A stretch of 5,993 bases of DNA, from contig NZ_UQYC01000091.1 in the NCBI RefSeq assembly GCF_900545205.1, positions 1 to 5,993 on the forward strand. Direction: 5' to 3'. Under the pieces are notes generated by a model. That model was not told the origin of the DNA and did no database searches. It worked only from the letters and a program-made list of their open reading frames with translations. Of this stretch, positions 1-4,066 are shown piece by piece; the first letter of the stretch is position 1, and each line of letters opens with the position of its first letter. The stretch is from an uncultured Veillonella sp. (GTDB lineage Bacteria > Bacillota > Negativicutes > Veillonellales > Veillonellaceae). The position numbers and the translations under genes were made by a program.

Positions 1-100
1 TGTAATGAACGATATACTCATCTTTGTTATCTGTTTGGTATACTTGTTTTGCTTTACCTTCGTACAATAATGTTAATTTTTCCAAGTCGATGTTAGCCAT
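1..100 (-). CDS. purC: SAICAR synthetase PurC, N-terminal fragment
   Basis: The first 33 codons of phosphoribosylaminoimidazole-succinocarboxamide synthase; the rest lies beyond the left edge. The enzyme joins aspartate to CAIR with ATP to give SAICAR in cytosolic de novo purine synthesis. The sequence opens with the family's N-terminal signature: residues 13-21 read YEGKAKQVY, the strand-turn that starts the ATP-binding SAICAR synthetase fold. The start is well fixed: AAGGAG at 108-113 stands 7 bases before the ATG at 98-100. The gene follows purE on the same strand after 106 bases (101-206), which contain no convincing promoter or terminator, so co-transcription with purE is likely. The product made by PurE is the substrate of PurC, which supports the pairing. 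The family is usually about 235-240 residues long. Confidence 0.93.
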   Translation of the reverse strand, partial: MANIDLEKLTLLYEGKAKQVYQTDNKDEYIVHY

Positions 101-206
101 GATGTGTCTCCTTTATCATAAATGAATGATACAAACTATATATGGATATGTAATAAAAGAATTAAGCTTACTTTATGAGCAATGTAATCTGTAACGAGTT
201 ATAAGA
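101..206 (-). other. purE-purC intergenic spacer
   Basis: A 106-base A+T-rich gap inside the presumed purE-purC transcript. Apart from the purC ribosome binding site (108-113) I see no clear hairpin with a T-tract and no good -35/-10 pair. It is rather long for a spacer within an operon, so RNA processing or a weak internal promoter cannot be excluded. Confidence 0.5.
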
Positions 207-698
207 TTATAGTTTAATAGCGCCTTGTAGCTCTGCATTATCTGCTAGGACTTTTTCGGCCATATCTTTACGATACTGTACATATTGTTCTTTCAATTCT
301 TTGTTGAAAGCTGCTCCAATTTGTACGGCAAATAGTGCTGCATTTTTGGCTCCGTCAACAGCCATTGTCGCTACTGGCATACCAGATGGCATTTGAACAA
401 TAGCAAGCAAGGAATCGATACCTTTTAAGGCCGTTGCATTAAGAGGAATACCGATAACAGGTAATGTCGTAAAGCTAGCGACTACGCCAGGTAGATGAGC
501 TGCTGCACCAGCACCAGCGATAAAAGCGATGGCCCCTTCATCTTCAAGTCTTGTTACAAAGTCCTTTACAGCTTCAGGTGTACGGTGAGCCGAAGCGATT
601 ACCATTTCATAAGGAATGTTGAATTCATCAAGTACGGCAGATGCCTTTTTCATTGTGTCTAGGTCAGACTTGCTGCCCATAATAATACCGACCTTCAT
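207..698 (-). CDS. purE: N5-CAIR mutase PurE
   Basis: Catalytic subunit of phosphoribosylaminoimidazole carboxylase, which converts N5-CAIR to CAIR in de novo purine synthesis in the cytosol. The 163-residue protein has the whole PurE fold: the phosphate-binding GSKSD at residues 8-12, the SAHRTP motif at 36-41, and the glycine-rich AGAGAAAHLPG loop at 61-71 with the conserved active-site His68. A GAKNAALFAVQIGA-like helix follows. Length is normal. The pattern fits class I PurE, which needs PurK to supply N5-CAIR; purK is not in this window. The reading frame stays open upstream to 752, but the true start is the ATG at 696-698: AGGAGG (703-708) lies just before it and the protein then begins MKVGIIMGSKSD as in the family. 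Translation is probably coupled to a 30-codon leader ORF whose TAG (707-709) abuts this ribosome binding site. purC follows downstream. Confidence 0.96.
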   Translation of the reverse strand: MKVGIIMGSKSDLDTMKKASAVLDEFNIPYEMVIASAHRTPEAVKDFVTRLEDEGAIAFIAGAGAAAHLPGVVASFTTLPVIGIPLNATALKGIDSLLAIVQMPSGMPVATMAVDGAKNAALFAVQIGAAFNKELKEQYVQYRKDMAEKVLADNAELQGAIKL

Positions 699-706
699 AG
701 ATCCTC

Positions 707-799
707 CTAATAAAAAAGCCCAGCCGAAATAGACTGGGAAAAATGCGCACAAATAGCCTCCGTAGACTTGCGTTGAGTTTGTTGATTTGCATAGTTCAC
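707..799 (-). CDS. Putative 30-residue leader peptide of purE operon
   Basis: A short ORF starting with GTG (797-799) and ending with TAG (707-709). AAGGAGG at 807-813 stands 7 bases before the GTG, a ribosome binding site as good as that of any full gene here. The peptide starts MNYANQQTQRK and ends SISAGLFY; codons 6, 7 and 9 are all CAA (Gln). Codons 21-27 coincide with an intrinsic terminator hairpin and codons 28-30 with its T-tract. The stop codon runs directly into the purE ribosome binding site, leaving 8 bases to the purE ATG. This architecture is known from leader-peptide attenuators such as E. coli pyrBI, where translation of the leader keeps the terminator from folding. I infer the same role here. 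I do not recognise the peptide itself, and it may have no function beyond being translated. Confidence 0.6.
   Translation of the reverse strand: MNYANQQTQRKSTEAICAHFSQSISAGLFY
711..738 (-). terminator. Intrinsic terminator (attenuator) inside purE leader ORF
   Basis: Read on the minus strand, CCCAGTC (732-738) pairs with GGCTGGG (719-725) around a six-base loop, a 7-bp stem including one G-T pair. It is followed by CTTTTTTATT. It lies downstream of the purE promoter and before the purE start, so it cannot end an upstream gene and should act as an attenuator. It is wholly inside the 30-codon leader ORF, so ribosome position would decide whether it folds. No clear competing antiterminator stem was found by eye. 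Confidence 0.75.
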
Positions 800-824
800 G
801 GTGCTACCTCCTTCTTGTACACAA

Positions 825-853
825 ATTGTAACACCTAACATTTACAAAATCAA
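825..853 (-). promoter_or_regulatory. purE operon promoter
   Basis: On the minus strand -35 TTGATT (848-853) and -10 TACAAT (825-830) are 17 bases apart, and TG sits one base before the -10, an extended -10 element. Transcription should start near 818, giving a leader of about 120 bases that carries the leader ORF and attenuator. Confidence 0.7.
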
Positions 854-1047
854 CATTATTTTCGAATGTTTTTTAATTAATTATTTTTATTATTCGCTAC
901 ATTCCGAACTATTCGAAAGAATTAAATTTAATTATATCGACGTTATTCAAAATATATGATTAGAAATATATACTCTTTTTTACAAAACTATATTTTCTAT
1001 TAAACTTGGGTCTTTTAAAGCATTAATGTATATTTTACAAAAATAAA
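854..1047. other. A+T-rich purE upstream region with TTCGAA/CCGAAC elements
   Basis: Part of the gene-poor stretch 800-1133. No ORF of note. It holds TTTCGAAT at 860-867 just upstream of the purE -35, the same 8-mer inverted as ATTCGAAA at 911-918, and CATTCCGAACTAT at 900-912. That last element matches 12 of 13 positions of the Bacillus PurBox AWWWCCGAACWWT. These are candidate regulator sites. Their spacing and orientation do not reproduce the standard tandem PurBox arrangement, so a PurR site is only possible. The rest is A/T runs that could act as an UP element. Confidence 0.35.
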
Positions 1048-1085
1048 AAGAGGGTATCCTACCTTTATAGATAGGATACCCTCTT
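1041..1085 (-). terminator. Strong terminator of the xpt operon
   Basis: GAGGGTATCCTA (1050-1061) pairs perfectly with TAGGATACCCTC (1072-1083), a 12-bp stem with a 10-base loop, extended by A-T pairs. On the minus strand the stem is followed by CTTTTTATTTTTG. It ends transcription about 50 bases after the stop of the last operon gene and insulates purE from it. The plus-strand side has only a short T run, so bidirectional action is doubtful. Confidence 0.92.
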
Positions 1086-1092
1086 TCAATTA

Positions 1093-1105
1093 ATTTCCGA
1101 ACATT
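1093..1105 (+). promoter_or_regulatory. PurBox-like 13-mer in the 3' region of the xpt operon
   Basis: ATTTCCGAACATT fits the Bacillus subtilis PurBox consensus AWWWCCGAACWWT at every position. It lies between the last gene of the xpt operon and its terminator, far (about 240 bases) from the purE -35, with no good inverted partner at the usual spacing. It may be a remote operator, or chance. Confidence 0.25.
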
Positions 1106-1133
1106 ACGACCCTTTATCTGTATTTGTTATTGA

Positions 1134-1574
1134 TTAGTGTGTACTACTTTCAAAAGCAGCTTTCAACTCGCCTACAGCTTCAGGGACATAGTCTACGATA
1201 GAAGACATCAATGCATACATTAATGCAGGTTCAAACGCATCGTCACCACACATGTATACACAGTCTAAATATAGACTGGAATCTTGTTCATCAATATATA
1301 GCTTATAGTTTTTGTATGTCGCATTGTCGCGGTTGATCAACGCATTCAAGGCATTCATATTTTGTGCTGTTACCTTTTCAGGACCTAACACCAAACGAAT
1401 AACACTATAAATACTGTTATCAAGAATGACAAATAACGGCATATCCCACAACGGGGATTTAATGTAAGAACGGTATACAACAGTACCGTCTTCATCCTCA
1501 AAATCCTTACGTTCAAAGGATGTGATTTCTTCGTCTTTTAAAAACTTATCAAATAATAATGCTTTAGGATTCAT
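1134..1574 (-). CDS. YbjN-like small protein, distal paralog
   Basis: A 146-residue acidic soluble protein without signal peptide or membrane segment. I do not know its function. It is clearly related to the preceding gene product: both begin MN-x-KA-xx-FD, have a TVVY strand near residues 31-37, a PLFVILDNS/PVFIVVDDS strand-turn near 46-54, an LN-x-L/LNTLN helix followed by YK, and a YxDxxV strand near 100-106. The alternating strands and terminal helices resemble the YbjN/DUF1790 group, whose fold is like that of type III secretion chaperones. This assignment is by pattern only. The ATG at 1572-1574 stands 8 bases after the upstream stop codon, and its AGAGG ribosome binding site overlaps that TAG, so the two genes are translationally coupled. 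A strong terminator follows. Confidence 0.8.
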   Translation of the reverse strand: MNPKALLFDKFLKDEEITSFERKDFEDEDGTVVYRSYIKSPLWDMPLFVILDNSIYSVIRLVLGPEKVTAQNMNALNALINRDNATYKNYKLYIDEQDSSLYLDCVYMCGDDAFEPALMYALMSSIVDYVPEAVGELKAAFESSTH

Positions 1575-1582
1575 AACAACCT

Positions 1583-2032
1583 CTATTTAGCTAAACCAGC
1601 TACTTTAAGAATGCCTTTATGTACAGCATCTAAATGTGGTTGAACGACTTCAAGCAATAAATTAACTACTACTGTAGGATCAAATTGCTCAGTCAAACCA
1701 GGAACAGACACATCCATGTAGATATTATTGTCTTCATTGCTCACATAGTATTTAGATACTTTATAATCTTGATTCAATGTGTTAAGTTCTTTCAACACAG
1801 CAGGAATCACTTTTTCATCAATAGATGTTGTTGTGATAGCAATACGTGCATAGGAGAATGCAGAATCATCCACAACGATGAATACAGGCAAGCTATGCTC
1901 ATGAACATCCAAACGGCCGTGGTAAACGACTGTATGAAGGTCATCTGTCATTTCTTCCTTTGTAAACCAAGAGTTGCCACCTTTATTTAGGTCAGCAACG
2001 AGTAAGTCAAATTTTTCTGCTTTTTGATTCAT
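1583..2032 (-). CDS. YbjN-like small protein, proximal paralog
   Basis: A 149-residue soluble protein of unknown role, middle gene of the xpt operon. It has no signal peptide, transmembrane segment, metal-binding motif or recognisable catalytic motif. Visible features are an N-terminal helix (MNQKAEKFDLL), TVVYHGRL near residues 34-41, PVFIVVDDSAFSYARI near 49-64, a helix ending LNTLNQDYK near 83-91, YVSNEDNNIYMDVSV near 96-110 and a C-terminal helix. This order is shared with the next gene, so the pair arose by tandem duplication. A YbjN-like or chaperone-like fold is the best guess. CCCTCT at 2037-2042 gives ribosome binding site AGAGGG close to the ATG. It follows xpt by 26 bases with no terminator, so it shares that transcript. 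Confidence 0.8.
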   Translation of the reverse strand: MNQKAEKFDLLVADLNKGGNSWFTKEEMTDDLHTVVYHGRLDVHEHSLPVFIVVDDSAFSYARIAITTTSIDEKVIPAVLKELNTLNQDYKVSKYYVSNEDNNIYMDVSVPGLTEQFDPTVVVNLLLEVVQPHLDAVHKGILKVAGLAK

Positions 2033-2058
2033 AATTCCCTCTACAAATAATCAGACTA

Positions 2059-2634
2059 TTAGTCTTCGATAAATACACAACCATTGTCTTTAAATTCTTT
2101 AATACGAACTAAAGACTCAACACGATACCCTGCATTTTCAAGGCGTTCACGACCAGGTTGGAAGGATTTTTCGATAGCGATCGCCATACCAACCACTTCA
2201 TCACCAGCGTCTTCCACCAATTTAGCAAGGCCCATAGCAGCCTCACCAGATGCCAAGAAGTCATCGATGATCAACACTTTTTCACCGGCTGGCAAGAATT
2301 TTTTAGAAATAGTAATATCGTAGTTTTCCTCTTTTGTATAAGAGTACACAACACTATGATATACATCATCTACCATAAGAATAGATTTTTTCTTACGCGC
2401 AAATACTAATGGCACATCAAGTTCAAGAGCAGCCATCAACGCCAATGCAATGCCAGATGCTTCAATAGTAACAATACGTTGTACACCTGCATCACGGTAA
2501 CGATCGGCGATTTCTTTACCGATTGCTTTAAACAATTGTGGATCGATTTGATGATTCAAGAAACCATCGACTTTTAGCACGCGATTATTGAGGACAATCC
2601 CCTCTTCACGAATGCGTTGTTTTAATAATTCCAT
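2059..2634 (-). CDS. xpt: Xanthine phosphoribosyltransferase
   Basis: Cytosolic purine salvage enzyme that joins xanthine to PRPP to give XMP and pyrophosphate. The 191-residue protein aligns end to end with Bacillus subtilis Xpt (194 residues). The N-terminus MELLKQRIREEGIVL and the LKVDGFLNHQIDP segment (20-32) are typical. IEASGIA (57-63) is the PRPP pyrophosphate loop region, VFARKKKS spans 77-84, and the type I phosphoribosyltransferase signature VLIIDDFLASGEAA is at 120-133. The C-terminal purine-binding hood carries IEKSFQPGRE (154-163), whose lysine contacts the base, and GYRVESL follows. The ATG at 2632-2634 is preceded by GGAGG (2644-2648) at 9 bases. It is first in an operon with the two YbjN-like genes. 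In Bacillus xpt is governed by a guanine riboswitch; none is visible here, and a promoter sits directly upstream instead. Confidence 0.96.
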   Translation of the reverse strand: MELLKQRIREEGIVLNNRVLKVDGFLNHQIDPQLFKAIGKEIADRYRDAGVQRIVTIEASGIALALMAALELDVPLVFARKKKSILMVDDVYHSVVYSYTKEENYDITISKKFLPAGEKVLIIDDFLASGEAAMGLAKLVEDAGDEVVGMAIAIEKSFQPGRERLENAGYRVESLVRIKEFKDNGCVFIED

Positions 2635-2667
2635 GTGCTCTTACCTCCGCAGCATAACTATCTTTAA

Positions 2668-2697
2668 ATTTTAACGTAAATAACCCCTTAGGGTCAA
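2668..2697 (-). promoter_or_regulatory. Proximal xpt promoter
   Basis: On the minus strand -35 TTGACC (2692-2697) and -10 TAAAAT (2668-2673) are separated by 18 bases. Start would be near 2661, leaving a short leader of about 27 bases before the ATG, too short for a riboswitch. A CCC-G palindrome overlaps the -35 and spacer. Confidence 0.6.
2684..2694. promoter_or_regulatory. Candidate operator palindrome in xpt promoter
   Basis: CCCTTAGGG at 2685-2693, the core of a wider ACCC/GGGT dyad, overlaps the -35 and spacer of the xpt promoter, where a bound protein would block RNA polymerase. Nearly the same palindrome, CCCATAGGG, occurs just downstream of the purL promoter. A common purine repressor site is inferred, not shown. 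Confidence 0.35.
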
Positions 2698-2711
2698 CCT
2701 ATATCAAGTAA

Positions 2712-2755
2712 AAGACTTAACAATACAGCTAGAAAAACAGCTCTCTTTAAGACTT
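2712..2755. repeat. Nested short direct repeats upstream of xpt
   Basis: AAGACTT occurs at 2712-2718 and 2749-2755, enclosing ACAGCT at 2725-2730 and 2737-2742. The repeats lie between the distal and proximal xpt promoters. They form no strong hairpin. They may be regulator contacts or simple chance in A+T-rich DNA. Confidence 0.3.
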
Positions 2756-2773
2756 CAAAACTTTCCACACTAA

Positions 2774-2801
2774 ATTATAAAATTCAGTAGGTTTATAACA
2801 A
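2774..2801 (-). promoter_or_regulatory. Possible distal xpt promoter
   Basis: Minus-strand TTGTTA (2796-2801) and a perfect TATAAT (2774-2779) stand 16 bases apart. A transcript from here would start near 2767 and carry a leader of about 130 bases before xpt. It lies just past the terminator of the LysR gene, a sensible place for a promoter. Confidence 0.45.
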
Positions 2802-2828
2802 TATAATATAGCACAGATAACAGTACTC

Positions 2829-2876
2829 TAAAATATAAAAAGACACACTTTCTGAAAATTCTCATAAAGTGTGTCT
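2829..2876 (-). terminator. Terminator of the LysR-type gene
   Basis: AGACACACTTT (2841-2851) pairs perfectly with AAAGTGTGTCT (2866-2876), an 11-bp stem with a 14-base loop, 5 bases after the stop codon of the regulator gene. On the minus strand it is followed by TTTTATATTTTAG. It separates the regulator transcript from the xpt operon. Confidence 0.9.
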
Positions 2877-2881
2877 CATTA

Positions 2882-3787
2882 TTATAAGACCTTATCGCGT
2901 GTGCTTTCACGATTAACGAGCAAGGATGTAAAGCGCGCAGCCCCTTCAGATTGAGGTACCAAACGAGAACGGACAAGTACAATATCACGTGTTGGCACTG
3001 GAATATCTGTATCGATACGTACCACTGTACCTTCTTGCATCTTTTGTTGCACTACATGGTTAGGCAACATAGAAATCCCCATGTTAATTTCTACAAGATC
3101 AAGCAGCACATCGACGCTACCTAATTCAAAGCGCGGTTTACGGCATGCGCCATGAGTTACTTCATCAAAGAATGTACGGCTCGCAGAACCTTTATGCAAG
3201 AGCAAAATAGGCTCATTAAGAAGACGGCCTTGATCAAAGAAGCCTGCCCCTTTATAGTCAGGACCACCAACAAATACATCTTGAATTGTAGCCAATGTAG
3301 TTACCTCTAGTTGAGGATTATCGCGCAAGCCTTCATAATCGTTAACGACGGCTAACTGCGCTTCTTTGTTGAGTACTAATTCTACACAATCGGGTGATGG
3401 TCGATTAATGATATGTAGTCCGATTTCGCTTTCTTGCAATTGCCATTTATGGAAGTAAGGTAATAAGAAATGGCGACATAATGTGTCTGTAGCAGCCAGA
3501 TTTAAGCTTTCATAAGCTTGGCTAACACGTTCTTGTAATTGAGTTACCCCATTATCAAGAATGGAAAATGCCTTAGCTACTGTATCAAATAATTCTTTGC
3601 CTTCTGGCGTGAACCCTACAGATTTTGTAGTGCGCACAAAAAGAGGCATATTAAGTTCACCTTCTAATTGCTTAATGCTTTGGCTGATGGCGGATTGAGA
3701 AACGCCTAACTCTTTGGCTGCACGGGAAAAGGATAAATATAAGCCTACCCCCAAAAAGGTTCTATATAAATCTGCAGATACTGCCAT
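2882..3787 (-). CDS. LysR-type transcriptional regulator
   Basis: A complete 301-residue DNA-binding regulator of the LysR family. Residues 1-60 form the winged helix-turn-helix: FSRAAKELGVSQSAISQSIKQLE (residues 20-42) is the HTH, followed by the typical LFVRTTKSVGFTPEG wing (49-63). A linker helix (about 65-90, FDTVAKAFSILDNGVTQLQERV) is the dimerisation helix. The rest is the two-lobed periplasmic-binding-protein-like effector domain. The effector cannot be told from sequence. An in-frame GTG at 3794-3796 is part of the ribosome binding site AGAGGTG (3794-3800), so the ATG at 3785-3787, 6 bases beyond it, is the true start. The gene is divergent from purL with a 279-base shared region rich in dyads, the usual LysR layout, so control of purL and of itself is likely. 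A terminator follows at once. Confidence 0.93.
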   Translation of the reverse strand: MAVSADLYRTFLGVGLYLSFSRAAKELGVSQSAISQSIKQLEGELNMPLFVRTTKSVGFTPEGKELFDTVAKAFSILDNGVTQLQERVSQAYESLNLAATDTLCRHFLLPYFHKWQLQESEIGLHIINRPSPDCVELVLNKEAQLAVVNDYEGLRDNPQLEVTTLATIQDVFVGGPDYKGAGFFDQGRLLNEPILLLHKGSASRTFFDEVTHGACRKPRFELGSVDVLLDLVEINMGISMLPNHVVQQKMQEGTVVRIDTDIPVPTRDIVLVRSRLVPQSEGAARFTSLLVNRESTRDKVL

Positions 3788-3808
3788 TTTATTCACCTCT
3801 GTTATATA

Positions 3809-3830
3809 CTAATAGTAGTCTAATAGTCGT
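3809..3830. repeat. Tandem 11-bp repeat before the LysR gene
   Basis: CTAATAGTAGT (3809-3819) is followed directly by CTAATAGTCGT (3820-3830), 10 of 11 bases alike. The period is about one helical turn, so a protein binding both units would sit on one face of the DNA. It lies 22-43 bases upstream of the regulator ATG, probably within its leader, and could be an autoregulatory site. Confidence 0.5.
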
Positions 3831-3863
3831 GTCTTACTTTTAAATATACATATCATTTACTAT

Positions 3864-3869
3864 ATTATA
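3864..3869 (-). promoter_or_regulatory. Possible -10 of the LysR-type gene promoter
   Basis: A perfect TATAAT on the minus strand, about 77 bases before the regulator ATG. No acceptable -35 lies 16-18 bases further upstream (ATTATA at 3887-3892 is poor), so the promoter may depend on an activator, or the true one may lie elsewhere. Confidence 0.35.
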
Positions 3870-3907
3870 AGTATGGACTCTCAATATATAATGAATATGT
3901 AGAAATC

Positions 3908-3940
3908 TTCATGAAAGTTAGGTCTTATGACCTTCATGAA
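3908..3940. promoter_or_regulatory. Bulged dyad with paired TTCATGAA palindromes
   Basis: The palindrome TTCATGAA occurs at 3908-3915 and again at 3933-3940, 25 bases apart. Between them AGGTC (3920-3924) and GACCT (3929-3933) form an inner dyad around TTAT. Its centre is about 100 bases before the predicted purL start. A candidate recognition site for the divergent LysR regulator. It lacks a T-tract and so is not a terminator. Confidence 0.4.
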
Positions 3941-3973
3941 CCTTTCATATTTATTAGTATTTCTAATCTTTTC

Positions 3974-3997
3974 ATAAGTAAGATTATCTTTACTTAT
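3974..3997. promoter_or_regulatory. Inverted repeat over the purL -35
   Basis: ATAAGTAAGAT (3974-3984) faces ATCTTTACTTAT (3986-3997), an 11-bp inverted repeat with a one-base centre and one extra T in the right arm. It covers the purL -35, near -39 relative to the predicted start, where LysR-type proteins commonly place their activation site. Confidence 0.45.
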
Positions 3998-4017
3998 AAG
4001 TCTAGACCGACTATACT
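3989..4017 (+). promoter_or_regulatory. purL promoter
   Basis: -35 TTTACT (3989-3994) and -10 TATACT (4012-4017) are 17 bases apart. Start would be near 4024, with a leader of about 43 bases. The weak -35 under an inverted repeat suits a regulated promoter. Confidence 0.6.
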
Positions 4018-4030
4018 TAATTTGTCAATA

Positions 4031-4041
4031 TCCCATAGGGA
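4031..4041. promoter_or_regulatory. Candidate operator palindrome in purL leader
   Basis: TCCCATAGGGA is a perfect 4-bp-arm palindrome with three central bases, about 8-16 bases past the predicted purL start. Its core CCCATAGGG differs by one base from CCCTTAGGG in the xpt promoter. A bound protein here would block early elongation. Confidence 0.35.
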
Positions 4042-4066
4042 ATTATATACATTACAGGAGGCTACA

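Noticed and set aside
699..752. Upstream extension of the purE frame by 18 codons
   Set aside because: It lacks a ribosome binding site, runs through the terminator hairpin, and the family N-terminus begins at the ATG at 696-698, which has AGGAGG before it.
664..792. Alternative ATG ORF at 790-792 running through the purE leader and into purE in another frame
   Set aside because: Its ATG is 14 bases from the AAGGAGG, while the GTG at 797-799 is at 7 bases and its frame ends neatly at the purE ribosome binding site.
1685..1990. Plus-strand ORF of 101 codons
   Set aside because: Antisense shadow of the proximal YbjN-like gene; no ribosome binding site and no protein-like pattern.
2084..2409. 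Two overlapping plus-strand ORFs (2084-2323 and 2158-2409)
   Set aside because: Antisense to xpt, whose motifs are unmistakable; no supporting start signals.
2770..2988. Minus-strand ORF of 72 codons across the end of the LysR gene
   Set aside because: It overlaps the LysR C-terminus out of frame and runs through that gene's terminator hairpin; its hydrophobic tail reflects A+T-rich spacer.
3788..3796. GTG start for the LysR gene at 3794-3796
   Set aside because: The GTG is part of the ribosome binding site AGAGGTG serving the ATG at 3785-3787.
4022..4051. Second purL promoter TTGTCA (4022-4027) with TATACA (4046-4051)
   Set aside because: Transcription would begin at or inside the ribosome binding site, leaving no usable leader; the promoter at 3989-4017 fits better.
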